From Klebsiella aerogenes KCTC 2190 (lineage in GTDB: Bacteria > Pseudomonadota > Gammaproteobacteria > Enterobacterales > Enterobacteriaceae): 64,000 bases of DNA. The position numbers and the translations under genes are program-made. The DNA lies in contig NC_015663.1 of the NCBI RefSeq assembly GCF_000215745.1, positions 1,736,001 to 1,800,000 of the forward strand. Direction: 5' to 3'. Under the pieces are notes generated by a model. That model was not told the origin of the DNA. It made no database searches and saw nothing but the letters and a program-made list of their open reading frames with translations. Positions 1 through 14,688 of this stretch are shown piece by piece (the first letter of the stretch is position 1; every line of letters starts with the position of its first letter).

Positions 1-478
<478 letters not shown>

Positions 479-2068
479 TTAATGGCGGAAGTGGCGCATG
501 TCGGTGAAGATCATGGCGATACCATGTTCGTCCGCGGCGGCAATTACTTCTTCGTCGCGGATAGAACCGCCCGGTTGGATAACGCAGGTGATGCCTACTG
601 CGGCTGCGGCATCAATACCATCGCGGAACGGGAAGAAAGCGTCAGAGGCCATGGCGGAACCTTTCACTTCCAGACCTTCGTCACCGGCTTTAATCCCGGC
701 AATTTTCGCTGAGTAGACGCGGCTCATCTGACCGGCGCCTATACCGATGGTCATATTATCTTTGGCATAAACGATGGCGTTGGATTTGACGAATTTCGCC
801 ACTTTCCAGCAGAACAGCGCATCGCGCAGCTCTTGCTCGCTCGGCTGACGTTTGCTAACCACGCGCAGTTCGCCCGCGGTGACCATACCGAGATCGCGGT
901 CCTGAACCAGCAAGCCGCCATTGACACGTTTGAAATCGAGACCCGCGACGCGAGCATCCCACTGGCCGCAGACCAGTACGCGGACGTTCTGCTTAGCGGC
1001 GGTGATTTTCAGCGCTTCTTCGCTAGCGGATGGCGCGATGATCACTTCGACGAACTGGCGAGAGATGATCGCCTGCGCGGTTTCAGCATCCAGCTCGCGG
1101 TTAAAGGCGATGATGCCGCCGAACGCGGAGGTTGGGTCGGTTTTGTATGCGCGATCGTAGGCGTCGAGGATCGAGTCGCTGACGGCAACGCCGCACGGGT
1201 TGGCATGCTTAACGATAACGCAGGCCGGCTCGTTAAACTCTTTCACGCATTCCAGCGCCGCATCGGTATCGGCAATATTGTTATAGGAGAGCGCTTTGCC
1301 CTGCAGCTGGGTGGCGGTAGCCACGGAGGCTTCTTTTACATTCTCTTCTATATAGAAGGCAGCCTGCTGGTGGCTGTTTTCGCCGTAGCGCATATCCTGC
1401 TTCTTAATGAAGTTCAGATTCAGGGTACGCGGGAAGCGGCCAGCGGCTTCTTTGCTTTCGCCGTGATAGGACGGAACCATGCTACCGAAGTAGTTAGCGA
1501 TCATGCTGTCGTAAGCGGCGGTGTGTTCGAAGGCTTTAATGGCGAGGTCGAAGCGGGTGTCCAGCGTGAGGGAACCTTCGTTGGCGTCCATCTCATTAAT
1601 GATGGCGTCGTAGTCGCTGCTCTTAACCACGATGGCGACGTCTTTATGGTTCTTCGCCGCAGAGCGCACCATGGTCGGGCCGCCGATATCGATGTTTTCC
1701 ACCGCGTCTTCCAGCGAACACTCTTCACGAGCGACGGTCTGGGCAAACGGATAAAGGTTAACGACAACCATATCGATAGGCGCGATACCGTGTTGCTGCA
1801 TGATACCGTCATCCTGACCGCGACGACCGAGGATGCCGCCGTGTACTTTCGGATGCAGGGTCTTCACGCGTCCATCCATCATTTCCGGGAAACCGGTGTA
1901 GTCAGAGACTTCGGTAACCGGCAGGCCTTTATCTGCCAGCAGGCGAGCGGTGCCGCCGGTGGACAGCAGCTCGACACCACGAGCGGAAAGCGCCTGCGCG
2001 AATTCGACGATACCGGCCTTGTCAGAAACACTGAGCAGAGCGCGGCGGACTGGACGACGTTGTTGCAT
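479..2068 (-). CDS. purH: bifunctional AICAR formyltransferase / IMP cyclohydrolase
   Basis: PurH carries out the last two steps of IMP synthesis: formyl transfer from 10-formyl-THF to AICAR, then ring closure. The 529-residue product has the family length. The N-terminal MGS-like cyclohydrolase domain covers about residues 1-200 ([29 protein letters not shown]). The C-terminal transformylase domain includes MRYGENSHQ at 226-234 and the catalytic Lys-His in KHANPCG at 287-293. I chose the ATG at 2068 ([10 protein letters not shown]) because it matches the E. coli start and has a GGGGA ribosome-binding site. A 9-codon upstream extension to 2095 is possible but unsupported. It is the first gene of purHD and is led by a PurR operator and a long hairpin. 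Confidence 0.98.
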   Translation of the reverse strand: MQQRRPVRRALLSVSDKAGIVEFAQALSARGVELLSTGGTARLLADKGLPVTEVSDYTGFPEMMDGRVKTLHPKVHGGILGRRGQDDGIMQQHGIAPIDMVVVNLYPFAQTVAREECSLEDAVENIDIGGPTMVRSAAKNHKDVAIVVKSSDYDAIINEMDANEGSLTLDTRFDLAIKAFEHTAAYDSMIANYFGSMVPSYHGESKEAAGRFPRTLNLNFIKKQDMRYGENSHQQAAFYIEENVKEASVATATQLQGKALSYNNIADTDAALECVKEFNEPACVIVKHANPCGVAVSDSILDAYDRAYKTDPTSAFGGIIAFNRELDAETAQAIISRQFVEVIIAPSASEEALKITAAKQNVRVLVCGQWDARVAGLDFKRVNGGLLVQDRDLGMVTAGELRVVSKRQPSEQELRDALFCWKVAKFVKSNAIVYAKDNMTIGIGAGQMSRVYSAKIAGIKAGDEGLEVKGSAMASDAFFPFRDGIDAAAAVGITCVIQPGGSIRDEEVIAAADEHGIAMIFTDMRHFRH

Positions 2069-2103
2069 GGTATTAAATCCCCAGGATTTGAACATTACAG
2101 AGA

Positions 2104-2141
2104 GCGTTAGGTGAGTTTTTGCCTAAAAACTCACCTAACGC
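2104..2141 (-). repeat. perfect 17-bp inverted repeat in the purH leader
   Basis: The arms are GCGTTAGGTGAGTTTTT and its exact complement, separated by a 4-base loop. It lies 36 bases upstream of the purH start, between the PurR operator and the ribosome-binding site. In the purH transcript it would fold into a very stable hairpin with a U/A-rich upper stem. No T tract follows it on the purH strand, so it is not a standard terminator. Its role is unknown. Confidence 0.85.
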
Positions 2142-2178
2142 ACCCAACCGGGCATCCGTGTCATAGCGCGGCATTGTA

Positions 2179-2194
2179 ACGAAAACGTTTGCGC
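2179..2194. promoter_or_regulatory. PurR operator of purHD
   Basis: The 16-mer ACGAAAACGTTTGCGC differs by one base from the PurR consensus palindrome (ACGCAAACGTTTTCGT read on the other strand). It is centred about 118 bases upstream of the purH start, where E. coli purHD also has its operator. Purine-loaded PurR would repress the operon here. Confidence 0.9.
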
Positions 2195-2359
2195 AACGCT
2201 CGCGAATTTTTATCTTTCTCTTTCAGTCGATGAATCTCTCCTTATGTGGCAGTGGATGTAGCGGGGTTTGAGCCCTCTTTGGCCATGCTCCTGTGGATAA
2301 TTCTGTGTGTAAAAGGGTATAAAGCGGGGTTTTGCTGGGGAATGCAGCAGTCAGTCATT

Positions 2360-2412
2360 TTTCTGCAATTTTTCTATTGCAGGCGTTCGAGAACTCCCTA
2401 TAATGCGCCTCC
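2360..2412 (+). promoter_or_regulatory. rRNA operon promoter P1
   Basis: A -35 TTGCAG (2377-2382), 16-base spacer and perfect -10 TATAAT (2399-2404) are followed by GCGCCTCC, a discriminator very like E. coli rrn P1. The T/A-rich tract just upstream (about 2355-2376) fits an UP element. Stringent (ppGpp) and Fis control are inferred from the family. Confidence 0.88.
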
Positions 2413-2486
2413 ATCGACACGGCGGATGTGAATCACTTCACACAAACAGCCGGTTCGGTTGAAGAGAAAAATTCTGAAATTCAGGG

Positions 2487-2522
2487 TTGACTCTGAAAGA
2501 GGAAAGCGTAATATACGCCACC
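2487..2522 (+). promoter_or_regulatory. rRNA operon promoter P2
   Basis: A -35 TTGACT (2487-2492), 16-base spacer and -10 TAATAT (2509-2514) lie about 110 bases after P1, the usual tandem arrangement. The downstream leader carries TGCTCTTTAACAA (2552-2564), which is the boxA antitermination signal. Confidence 0.85.
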
Positions 2523-2696
2523 TCGCGACAGAGCGCTAAAGCGCGTCGCAACTGCTCTTTAACAATTTATCAGACAATCTGTGTGGGCACTCAAAGTGAC
2601 ATGGATTCTTAATGTCTTCGGACAATAAATGAATACCAAGTCTCTGAGTGAACATACGTAATTCATTACGAAGTTTAATTCACGAGCATCAAACTT

Positions 2697-4236
<1,540 letters not shown>

Positions 4237-4321
4237 CCTTAAAGAACCTGCCTTTGTAGTGCTCACACAGATTGTCTGATGAAAGTAGAGAAGCAAGGCG
4301 TCTTGCGATTGAGACTTCAGT

Positions 4322-4397
4322 GTCCCCTTCGTCTAGAGGCCCAGGACACCGCCCTTTCACGGCGGTAACAGGGGTTCGAATCCCCTAGGGGACGCCA
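4322..4397 (+). tRNA. gltT: tRNA-Glu (anticodon TTC)
   Basis: This 76-nt cloverleaf has acceptor strands GTCCCC/GGGGAC and an encoded CCA end. The anticodon loop CTTTCAC carries TTC, and the T loop is TTCGAAT. It lies in the 16S-23S spacer. A single Glu tRNA in the spacer is the arrangement of E. coli rrnB/C/E/G, and the position next to purHD matches rrnE. The exact gltT/U/V/W letter cannot be decided from sequence, so the symbol is approximate. Confidence 0.97.
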
Positions 4398-4579
4398 CTT
4401 GCTGGTTCGTGAGTGAAAGACGCGTGCCGATATATCTCAAAACTCATCTTCGGGTGACGTTTGAGATATTTGCTCTTTAAAAATCTGGATCAAGCTGAAA
4501 ATTGAAACGACACACAGTTAATGTGTGTTCGAGTCTCTCAAATTTTCGCAATCAGAAGTGAAACATCTTCGGGTTGTGA

Positions 4580-7484
<2,905 letters not shown>

Positions 7485-7575
7485 ACAACGCCGAAGGTGT
7501 TTTGGCGATTTGAGATGATTTTCAGCCTGATACAGATTACTCGATGCGTCCTGAGGACGTGTTGAAAACAGAATT

Positions 7576-7695
7576 TGCCTGGCGGCGATAGCGCGGTGGT
7601 CCCACCTGACCCCATGCCGAACTCAGAAGTGAAACGCCGTAGCGCCGATGGTAGTGTGGGGTCTCCCCATGTGAGAGTAGGGAACTGCCAGGCAT
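7576..7695 (+). rRNA. rrf: 5S ribosomal RNA
   Basis: The 120-nt gene starts TGCCTGGCGGC and ends AACTGCCAGGCAT, so its terminal helix closes perfectly. The internal CCCACCTGACCCCATGCCG is the conserved enterobacterial sequence. It lies 91 bases after 23S. Confidence 0.98.
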
Positions 7696-7703
7696 CAAAT
7701 AAA

Positions 7704-8013
7704 ACGAAAGGCTCAGTCGAAAGACTGGGCCTTTTGTTTTTGTGTTTTGCGGTCAGACGCACCGCCATCTCCCCCGGTGGCGCTGCGCTTACCGGGGCTA
7801 CAAAAACCGTAGCCCGGAAAAGGTGCGCAGCACCGCCTCCGGGGAAAGCCGCTGTCATAGCAACGTAAACGAAAGGCTCAGTCGGAAGACCGGGCCTTTT
7901 GTTTTGGTGTTTTGCGGCCAGACGCGCCGCCATCTCCCCCGGTGGCGCTGCGCTTACCAGGGCTACAGACCCCGTAGCCCGGAAAAGGTGCGCAGCACCG
8001 CCTCCGGGGAAAT
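7704..8013 (+). repeat. tandem duplication of terminator plus REP unit (165-bp period)
   Basis: Copy one starts at 7704 and copy two at 7869. Both begin ACGAAAGGCTCAGTCG, contain a terminator hairpin with its T tract (the second at about 7872-7903), and then carry CGCCATCTCCCCCGGTGGCG, GTAGCCCGGAAAAGGTGCGC and GCACCGCCTCCGGGG. The later part of each copy is an inverted pair of REP-like palindromes. The copies differ at scattered bases. No gene is visible between the 5S gene and 8108. Confidence 0.85.
7707..7742 (+). terminator. intrinsic terminator of the rRNA operon (T1)
   Basis: The stem AAAGGCTCAGTC/GACTGGGCCTTT with a GAAA loop is followed by TTGTTTTTGT. It is essentially the classic rrn T1 terminator. 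Confidence 0.95.
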
Positions 8014-8108
8014 CCCACGCCCTATTCCGAAACTTGATACGGAGCGTCTAAAGTCTCCTGTCAGCTGTTATTATCCTCTCAGGATCTTGCTGAAACAGGA
8101 AAGGACGC

Positions 8109-8498
8109 GTGACCATCTTATATATCTCGTTGTATAAAAACCGAATGACCGTACGCAACCTCGATGATAGCCGCGAATACAGTGGCAGCGGGGCATTTAG
8201 CAATCAACGTCTCCTCGTGGCACAGTTTTTTGCCGCGCATGACGTCTTATATCCCCTGATCCAACAACAAAAAGGCGAAAACTGGCTGGCGCGTTTGCTG
8301 AAAAGAAAGCGCTTTCGCATTCTGGTCGATGCCATGGAGTTAAATGAAGGAGGGTTATCACAAGTCGAAGAGCGCGCAATAATGGAAATGGTTGCCAGCG
8401 CCGTATCAATGCGTTACCGCCAGCTTGAAGTTCGCTGCAGCAGCCATGTACGCAACGATGTTGAAGTTCGTGCGTTGCTGGCTAATTCCACGTCCTGA
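8109..8498 (+). CDS. hypothetical protein of 129 residues
   Basis: I do not recognise this protein. The reading frame starts with GTG at 8109 just after an AGGAAAGGA ribosome-binding site; an internal ATG at 8145 would give 117 residues. The product is soluble and mixed-charge, with a basic patch KRKRFR (about 65-70) and a C-terminal part that looks alpha-helical. There is no signal peptide, transmembrane segment or obvious catalytic motif. It lies alone between the rRNA operon and metA, where E. coli has yjaA/yjaB as I recall. Codon use looks native. It is probably a real lineage-specific gene, but that rests only on frame length and ribosome-binding site. Confidence 0.5.
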   Translation: MTILYISLYKNRMTVRNLDDSREYSGSGAFSNQRLLVAQFFAAHDVLYPLIQQQKGENWLARLLKRKRFRILVDAMELNEGGLSQVEERAIMEMVASAVSMRYRQLEVRCSSHVRNDVEVRALLANSTS

Positions 8499-8573
8499 CG
8501 GCTGTTGTCGATATTGAAACTTTCTCACCTTCCGCTTGCAGACTCGACATTTTGTTTATTCCTGGTTATTGTC

Positions 8574-8605
8574 AGCTATCTGGATGTCTAAACGTTTATA
8601 CGTAT
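8574..8605. promoter_or_regulatory. MetJ operator (tandem met boxes) of metA
   Basis: Four contiguous 8-mers, AGCTATCT, GGATGTCT, AAACGTTT and ATACGTAT, match the met-box consensus AGACGTCT to varying degrees. They end 19 bases before the metA start. S-adenosylmethionine-bound MetJ would bind cooperatively here. Confidence 0.82.
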
Positions 8606-8624
8606 GTAATGAGGTGATACAGCT

Positions 8625-9554
8625 ATGCCAATTCGGGTGCAGGACGAGCTACCGGCCGTCAATTTCTTGCGCGATGAAAACGTCTTCGTGATGACCACAT
8701 CGCGTGCTACAACTCAGGAAATCCGCCCGCTGAAGGTGTTAATTCTCAATCTGATGCCCAAGAAGATCGAGACGGAGAATCAGTTCCTGCGGCTGCTGTC
8801 GAACTCGCCGCTGCAGGTTGATATCCAGCTGCTACGCATCGATGCGCGTGAGTCGCGTAATACGCCGACGGAGCACCTGAATAACTTTTACTGCAATTTC
8901 GAAGATATTCGCGAGCAGAACTTCGATGGTCTGATTGTTACCGGTGCGCCGTTGGGGCTGGTCGAGTTTAATGATGTTGCCTACTGGCCGCAGATTAAAC
9001 AGGTACTGGAGTGGGCTAAGGATCATGTCACGTCAACGCTATTTGTCTGTTGGGCGGTACAGGCGGCACTGAATATTCTGTATGGCATCCCTAAGCAAAC
9101 TCGTACCGAAAAGATCTCTGGCGTTTATGAACACCATATTTTGCACCCGCATGCGCTGCTGACTCGCGGGTTTGATGACACCTTCCTTGCGCCTCATTCG
9201 CGCTATGCCGACTTCCCGGCCGGGCTGATTCGTGACTACACCGACCTCGATATTCTTGCTGAAACCGAAGATGGCGATGCCTATCTGTTCGCCAGCAAAG
9301 ACAAGCGTATCGCTTTTGTTACCGGTCACCCTGAATACGATCCGCATACTCTGGCAAGTGAATACTTCCGCGATCTGGAGGCAGGTTTAGCGCCACAGCT
9401 TCCGGACAACTACTTCCCGAATAACGATCCAAACAATAAACCGCGGGCGACCTGGCGCAGTCATGGCAATCTCCTGTTTGCCAACTGGCTTAACTATTAC
9501 GTCTACCAAATCACGCCATACGATCTGCGACATATGAATCCCACGCTGGATTAA
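8625..9554 (+). CDS. metA: homoserine O-succinyltransferase
   Basis: MetA transfers succinyl from succinyl-CoA to homoserine, the committed step of methionine synthesis. The 309-residue protein has the family length and start ([15 protein letters not shown]). The expected catalytic residues are present: Cys142 in LFVCWAVQ, and His235 and Glu237 in TGHPEYD. A GAGGTGA ribosome-binding site precedes the ATG. The gene is monocistronic: MetJ boxes lie upstream and an intrinsic terminator follows. Together with metH further along, the window holds an early and the final methionine-synthesis enzyme. Confidence 0.98.
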   Translation: MPIRVQDELPAVNFLRDENVFVMTTSRATTQEIRPLKVLILNLMPKKIETENQFLRLLSNSPLQVDIQLLRIDARESRNTPTEHLNNFYCNFEDIREQNFDGLIVTGAPLGLVEFNDVAYWPQIKQVLEWAKDHVTSTLFVCWAVQAALNILYGIPKQTRTEKISGVYEHHILHPHALLTRGFDDTFLAPHSRYADFPAGLIRDYTDLDILAETEDGDAYLFASKDKRIAFVTGHPEYDPHTLASEYFRDLEAGLAPQLPDNYFPNNDPNNKPRATWRSHGNLLFANWLNYYVYQITPYDLRHMNPTLD

Positions 9555-9598
9555 TCTACCAGCGCGTACGATCCTAAAGCGTTTCAGCATCTCGCCTC

Positions 9599-9622
9599 AG
9601 GCACCTTCGGGTGCCTTTTTTA
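9599..9622 (+). terminator. metA terminator
   Basis: Stem AGGCACC/GGTGCCT with a TTCG tetraloop, followed by a T run. It separates metA from the aceBAK promoter region. Confidence 0.93.
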
Positions 9623-9679
9623 TTTCCGAAAATCACTTCCCCTTCTATTTAAACTTTAATTTCTTTGTTATCAAGATGT

Positions 9680-9814
9680 TGTATAAATTTTAAATTGAAA
9701 ATGGAAATTGTTTTTGATTTTGGAAAATTCTTGAGTAGTCTTAATTGTGCTGAGCGAAAAGCAGACAACGATCTTTCGTTCGCGCTACCAGGATCAAACA
9801 AGAGGAGCTGCACA
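9680..9814 (+). promoter_or_regulatory. aceBAK promoter/IclR operator region
   Basis: The AT-rich segment with ATGGAAATTGTTTTTGATTT (9701-9720), GGAAAATTC (9722-9730) and GAGTAGTCTTAATTGTGCTG closely resembles, from memory, the E. coli aceBAK control region where IclR binds near the -35. The aceB ribosome-binding site AGGAG (9803-9807) ends the segment. Exact promoter hexamers are not certain. Confidence 0.65.
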
Positions 9815-11416
9815 ATGACGCACCAGGCGACAATGACCGATGAACTGGCCTTCAGCCAGCCTTATGGCGAGCAGGAGAAGCAAATTCTGACTGCGGAAGC
9901 GGTGGAGTTCCTGACGGAACTGGTGAGCCGCTTTATGCCTGAGCGTAATCAACTGTTGGCGGTACGCGTCCAGCAACAGCAGGCCATTGATGAGGGTAAT
10001 CTTCCTGATTTTATTTCGGAAACGGATTCCATTCGTAATGGTGACTGGAAGATTCGAGGTATTCCGGCCGATTTACAAGACCGCCGCGTAGAAATCACCG
10101 GTCCGGTTGAACGCAAGATGGTAATTAACGCCCTGAATGCTAACGTCAAAGTCTTTATGGCTGATTTCGAAGACTCGCTGGCGCCGGATTGGCACAAAGT
10201 CATTGATGGCCAAATCAACCTGCGCGATGCGGTCAACGGCACCATCAGCTACACCAACGAAGCGGGGAAAATTTATCAGTTGCAGCCCGATCCGGCGGTT
10301 CTGGTCTGCCGCGTTCGCGGCCTGCATCTGCCGGAAAAACACGTTACCTGGCGTGGTGAGGCGATTCCCGGCAGTCTGTTCGATTTTGCGCTCTATTTCT
10401 TCCACAACTACCAGGCTCTGCTGGCGAAAGGGAGCGGCCCCTATTTCTATCTGCCGAAAACCCAGTCCTGGCAAGAGGCGGCATGGTGGAGCAAAGTCTT
10501 CAGTTTCACCGAAGATCGTTTTGAACTGCCGCGCGGCACCATTAAGGCTACTTTGCTGATTGAAACGCTGCCGGCAGTGTTCCAGATGGATGAAATCCTG
10601 CATGCGCTGCGCGACCATATTGTTGGCCTGAACTGCGGGCGCTGGGACTATATCTTCAGCTATATCAAGACGCTGAAAAATCACCCCGATCGTGTCCTGC
10701 CGGATCGCCAGGTGGTGACGATGGATAAACCTTTCCTGAGCGCCTATTCACGCCTGCTGATTAAGACTTGCCATAAGCGCGGCGCCTTCGCGATGGGCGG
10801 TATGGCGGCGTTTATCCCGAGCAAAGACGCCGAGCGCAATCGTCAGGTGCTGAATAAAGTCACCGCCGATAAAGAGCTGGAGGCTAACAATGGCCACGAT
10901 GGCACCTGGATTGCGCATCCGGGACTGGCGGATACGGCAATGGATGTCTTTAACCGCGTACTGGGTGAACATCCTAACCAGCTGTTTGTTACCCGCAATG
11001 ACGACGCGCCGATTACCGCCGAGCAGTTGCTGGCTCCCTGCGAGGGTGAGCGTACTGAAGCCGGCATGCGCGCCAATATCCGCGTGGCGGTGCAATACAT
11101 CGAGGCCTGGATCTCCGGCAACGGCTGCGTACCGATTTACGGCCTGATGGAAGATGCGGCGACGGCTGAGATTTCGCGTACCTCTATCTGGCAGTGGATC
11201 CATCATCAGAAAACCCTGAACGACGGCACACCGGTTACCAAGGCGCTGTTCCGCCAGTGGCTGGCTGAAGAGCTGATGGTGATTCAGGAAGAGTTGGGGG
11301 AACACCGCTTCAGCCACGGTCGCTTTGACGATGCGGCGCGGCTGATGGAGCAAATCACCACTTCCGACGAACTGATCGACTTCTTGACGTTGCCAGGTTA
11401 CCGCCTGCTGGCGTAA
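9815..11416 (+). CDS. aceB: malate synthase A
   Basis: AceB condenses glyoxylate with acetyl-CoA to malate in the glyoxylate bypass used on acetate and fatty acids. I start it at the ATG at 9815 ([20 protein letters not shown]), giving 533 residues as in E. coli, with AGAGGAG just before it. The open frame extends upstream to 9665 but would run through the promoter. The conserved TIM-barrel core is visible: [16 protein letters not shown], the [10 protein letters not shown] segment, [15 protein letters not shown] and [11 protein letters not shown]. It is the first gene of aceBAK, 31 bases ahead of aceA, and is repressed by IclR. Confidence 0.98.
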   Translation: MTHQATMTDELAFSQPYGEQEKQILTAEAVEFLTELVSRFMPERNQLLAVRVQQQQAIDEGNLPDFISETDSIRNGDWKIRGIPADLQDRRVEITGPVERKMVINALNANVKVFMADFEDSLAPDWHKVIDGQINLRDAVNGTISYTNEAGKIYQLQPDPAVLVCRVRGLHLPEKHVTWRGEAIPGSLFDFALYFFHNYQALLAKGSGPYFYLPKTQSWQEAAWWSKVFSFTEDRFELPRGTIKATLLIETLPAVFQMDEILHALRDHIVGLNCGRWDYIFSYIKTLKNHPDRVLPDRQVVTMDKPFLSAYSRLLIKTCHKRGAFAMGGMAAFIPSKDAERNRQVLNKVTADKELEANNGHDGTWIAHPGLADTAMDVFNRVLGEHPNQLFVTRNDDAPITAEQLLAPCEGERTEAGMRANIRVAVQYIEAWISGNGCVPIYGLMEDAATAEISRTSIWQWIHHQKTLNDGTPVTKALFRQWLAEELMVIQEELGEHRFSHGRFDDAARLMEQITTSDELIDFLTLPGYRLLA

Positions 11417-11447
11417 TTCACCCCATCACAATATGGAGCATCTGCAC

Positions 11448-12752
11448 ATGAAAACCCGTACCCAACAAATCGAAGAATTAAACAAAGAGTGGACGAACCC
11501 GCGCTGGGAAGGCATTACCCGCCCATACAGCGCGGAAGAGGTGGTGAAGTTACGCGGCTCGGTGAACCCGGAATGCACGCTGGCGCAGCTTGGCGCGGCG
11601 AAAATGTGGCGTCTGCTGCATGGTGAAGCGAAAAAGGGTTATATCAACAGCCTTGGCGCGTTAACCGGCGGCCAGGCGCTGCAGCAGGCGAAGGCGGGCA
11701 TTGAAGCCATCTACTTGTCTGGCTGGCAGGTCGCCGCCGACGCCAACCTGGCCTCCAGTATGTACCCGGATCAATCGTTGTACCCGGCTAACTCGGTGCC
11801 ATCGGTGGTTGATCGGATCAATAACACCTTCCGTCGCGCCGATCAGATCCAGTGGGCGGCGGGGATTGAGCCGAACGATCCGCGTTTTATCGACTATTTC
11901 CTGCCGATCGTCGCCGATGCGGAAGCCGGTTTTGGCGGCGTGCTGAACGCCTTTGAGCTGATGAAATCGATGATTGCGGCCGGTGCAGCGGCCGTGCATT
12001 TCGAAGATCAGCTGGCGTCGGTGAAGAAGTGCGGACATATGGGTGGCAAGGTGCTGGTGCCGACGCAAGAGGCGATTCAGAAGCTGGTCGCCGCGCGCCT
12101 GGCGGCGGATGTGATGGGGGTGCCGACGCTGCTTATCGCCCGTACCGACGCTGATGCCGCTGACCTGATTACCTCGGATTGCGATCCTTACGATCGGGAA
12201 TTTATCTCCGGCGATCGCACCAGCGAAGGTTTTTATCGCACCCATGCCGGTATCGAACAGGCAATCAGCCGCGGCCTGGCCTACGCCCCTTACGCTGACC
12301 TGGTATGGTGTGAAACCTCTAAACCGGACATTGAACAGGCACGCCGTTTCGCCGAAGCGATCCACGCCCGCTTCCCGGGCAAGCTGCTGGCCTATAACTG
12401 CTCGCCGTCCTTTAACTGGAAGAAAAATCTCGACGATAAAACCATCGCCAGCTTCCAGCAGCAGCTGTCGGACATGGGCTATAAATTCCAGTTCATTACC
12501 CTGGCGGGTATTCACAGCATGTGGTTCAACATGTTCGACCTGGCCCACGCCTACGCGCAGGGCGAAGGGATGCGTCACTACGTCGAAAAAGTTCAGCAGC
12601 CGGAGTTTGCCGCCGGGCCGGAAGGCTACACCTTCGTGTCGCATCAGCAGGAGGTGGGTACCGGGTACTTCGATAAAGTGACCACCATTATCCAGGGGGG
12701 GACCTCGTCGGTAACGGCACTGACCGGCTCGACCGAAGAATCGCAGTTTTAA
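11448..12752 (+). CDS. aceA: isocitrate lyase
   Basis: AceA cleaves isocitrate to succinate and glyoxylate, feeding aceB. The 434-residue protein starts at [15 protein letters not shown], and the GGAG site at 11435-11438 supports this ATG over the one at 11433. The catalytic loop KKCGHMGGK lies at 193-201 with Cys195. The metal/glyoxylate site segments [12 protein letters not shown] and FNWKKNL are intact. The extreme C terminus TGSTEESQF matches E. coli. A REP element follows and probably separates aceA expression from the weaker aceK. Confidence 0.98.
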   Translation: MKTRTQQIEELNKEWTNPRWEGITRPYSAEEVVKLRGSVNPECTLAQLGAAKMWRLLHGEAKKGYINSLGALTGGQALQQAKAGIEAIYLSGWQVAADANLASSMYPDQSLYPANSVPSVVDRINNTFRRADQIQWAAGIEPNDPRFIDYFLPIVADAEAGFGGVLNAFELMKSMIAAGAAAVHFEDQLASVKKCGHMGGKVLVPTQEAIQKLVAARLAADVMGVPTLLIARTDADAADLITSDCDPYDREFISGDRTSEGFYRTHAGIEQAISRGLAYAPYADLVWCETSKPDIEQARRFAEAIHARFPGKLLAYNCSPSFNWKKNLDDKTIASFQQQLSDMGYKFQFITLAGIHSMWFNMFDLAHAYAQGEGMRHYVEKVQQPEFAAGPEGYTFVSHQQEVGTGYFDKVTTIIQGGTSSVTALTGSTEESQF

Positions 12753-12756
12753 GCAA

Positions 12757-12838
12757 TGCCCGGTGGCGCAGTGCTTACCGGGCCTACAAAGGTGTAGGCC
12801 GGATAAGCGAACGCGCCATCCGGCATGATGTTGTGCCG
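12757..12838 (+). repeat. REP/BIME between aceA and aceK
   Basis: CCCGGTGGCGCAGTGCTTAC and GTAGGCCGGATAAGCGAAC/GCCATCCGGCA form adjacent inverted REP palindromes. A REP cluster is known at this junction in E. coli and is thought to lower aceK expression relative to aceBA. Confidence 0.88.
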
Positions 12839-12852
12839 GATGGGGGAAAGCG

Positions 12853-14637
12853 ATGACGCGTGGCCTGGAACTACTGATTGCCCAAACCATTTTACAGGGA
12901 TTCGACGCCCAGTACGGGCGTTTTCTGGAAGTCACTTCCGGCGCACAGCAGCGCTTCGAACAAGCGGACTGGCACGCCGTGCAGCAGGCGATGAAGCAGC
13001 GTATCCACCTCTACGATCACCACGTGGGTCTGGTGGTAGAACAGCTGCGCTGTATTACCGAAGGGAAAAGTACCGACGTCGATTTTCTTCTGCGGGTGAA
13101 ACAGCAGTACACCCAACTTTTGCCGGATTACCCTCGCTTTGAAATTGCGGAGAGCTTTTTCAACTCGGTCTACTGCCGACTGTTTGACCACCGCTCGCTG
13201 ACCCCCGAGCGGCTCTTTATTTTCAGCTCCCAGCCGGAACGGCGTTTTCGCACGATTTCGCGACCGCTGGCGAAGGACTTTTATCCCGAACGCGGCTGGG
13301 AATACCTGATGCATAACCTGCTTGCCGATTTGCCGCTGCGCCTGCCGTGGCAAAACAAAGGGCGTGATATCGGTTATATCGTCAGTCATTTACGCGAAGC
13401 GCTTGGCGGCGAGTTGCTGTCGCAGTCGCATCTGCAGGTGGCGAATGAGCTGTTTTACCGTAATAAAGCCGCCTGGCTGGTGGGTAAACTGATTACGCCG
13501 ATGGCGACGCTGCCGTTCCTGCTGCCGATACATCGTAGCGATGACGGTCAGCTGTTTGTGGATACCTGCCTGACGACCCACGCCGAGGCGAGTATCGTCT
13601 TTGGTTTCGCCCGCTCCTATTTCATGGTCTACGCGCCGCTGCCCGCGGCGCTGGTTGAATGGCTGCGCGAGATTCTGCCGGGAAAAACTACCGCCGAGCT
13701 ATATATGGCGATTGGCTGTCAGAAGCATGCTAAAACGGAAAGTTATCGCGAGTACCTGCACTATGTTACCCGCAGCGATGAGCAGTTTATTGAAGCGCCA
13801 GGCATCCGTGGGATGGTGATGTTGGTCTTTACCCTGCCGGGATTCGACCGGGTATTTAAGGTGATTAAAGACCGCTTTGCGCCGCAAAAAGAGATGACTG
13901 CCGCCCACGTCCGCGCCTGCTATCAGTTGGTCAAAGAACACGACCGCGTCGGACGGATGGCGGATACTCAGGAATTTGAAAACTTTGTGCTCGATAAGCG
14001 GCAAATTGCGCCCGAGCTGATGACGCTGTTGCAGGCGGAAGCGGGAAATAAGTTGACCGACCTCGGCGATCGCATTGCCATCAGCCATCTTTATATTGAA
14101 CGACGGATGGTGCCGCTCAATATCTGGCTGGAGCAGGTGGAAGGCCAGGCGCTGCGCGACGCGGTAGAAGAGTATGGTAATGCCATTCGCCAACTGGCGG
14201 CCGCCAATATCTTCCCCGGCGACATGCTGTTCAAAAACTTCGGCGTCACGCGCCACGGGCGGGTAGTATTCTACGATTACGATGAAATTTGCTACATGAC
14301 CGAGGTGAATTTCCGCGATATTCCGCCGCCGCGCTATCCGGAAGATGAGCTGGCCAGTGAACCCTGGTATAGCGTGTCCCCTGGCGATGTCTTCCCGGAA
14401 GAGTTCCGTCACTGGTTGTGCGCCGATCCGCGGATCGGACCATTACTGGAGGAAATGCACGCCGATTTGCTGCGTGCCGATTACTGGCGCGAATTACAGA
14501 CGCGAATTAAAAACGGACACGTGGAAGATGTTTATGCTTACCGGCGTAGGCAGCGTTTTAGCGTGCGCTATGGCGCCGACAGTAGGCCGGATAAGGCGTT
14601 TACGCCGCCATCCGGCAAGGTGCGCCGATCTGCCTGA
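12853..14637 (+). CDS. aceK: isocitrate dehydrogenase kinase/phosphatase, with a REP-derived C-terminal tail
   Basis: AceK phosphorylates and dephosphorylates isocitrate dehydrogenase, sending isocitrate to the glyoxylate bypass on acetate. The first 574 residues align with E. coli AceK throughout, from [19 protein letters not shown] to [16 protein letters not shown]. They include the kinase-like core [18 protein letters not shown] and [12 protein letters not shown]. coli, as recalled, then ends after four residues (EMLF). Here the frame continues for 20 residues ([20 protein letters not shown]) encoded inside a REP element, giving 594 residues. It is the third gene of the operon, after a REP, and is convergent with iclR. 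Confidence 0.96.
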   Translation: MTRGLELLIAQTILQGFDAQYGRFLEVTSGAQQRFEQADWHAVQQAMKQRIHLYDHHVGLVVEQLRCITEGKSTDVDFLLRVKQQYTQLLPDYPRFEIAESFFNSVYCRLFDHRSLTPERLFIFSSQPERRFRTISRPLAKDFYPERGWEYLMHNLLADLPLRLPWQNKGRDIGYIVSHLREALGGELLSQSHLQVANELFYRNKAAWLVGKLITPMATLPFLLPIHRSDDGQLFVDTCLTTHAEASIVFGFARSYFMVYAPLPAALVEWLREILPGKTTAELYMAIGCQKHAKTESYREYLHYVTRSDEQFIEAPGIRGMVMLVFTLPGFDRVFKVIKDRFAPQKEMTAAHVRACYQLVKEHDRVGRMADTQEFENFVLDKRQIAPELMTLLQAEAGNKLTDLGDRIAISHLYIERRMVPLNIWLEQVEGQALRDAVEEYGNAIRQLAAANIFPGDMLFKNFGVTRHGRVVFYDYDEICYMTEVNFRDIPPPRYPEDELASEPWYSVSPGDVFPEEFRHWLCADPRIGPLLEEMHADLLRADYWRELQTRIKNGHVEDVYAYRRRQRFSVRYGADSRPDKAFTPPSGKVRRSA

Positions 14638-14662
14638 TGGCGCTACGCTTATCAGGCCTACT
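14578..14662 (+). repeat. REP/BIME overlapping the aceK 3' end
   Basis: GTAGGCCGGATAAGGCGTTT and CGCCGCCATCCGGCA form one palindrome. TGCCTGATGGCGCTACGCTT and ATCAGGCCTAC form a second. The aceK stop (14635-14637) falls inside the second unit, so the gene's last codons are repeat sequence. Confidence 0.9.
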
Positions 14663-14687
14663 AAAAATGCCCCTTTGGGGCATTTTT
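14663..14687. terminator. bidirectional terminator between aceK and iclR
   Basis: AAAAATGCCCC/GGGGCATTTTT with a TTT loop has T runs on both strands. It serves the convergent aceBAK and iclR transcripts. Confidence 0.9.
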
Positions 14688-14688
14688 A

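Noticed and set aside
833..2110. 425-codon open frame on the plus strand
   Set aside because: It is antisense to purH, whose protein matches its family end to end. The long frame is a by-product of GC-rich codon usage.
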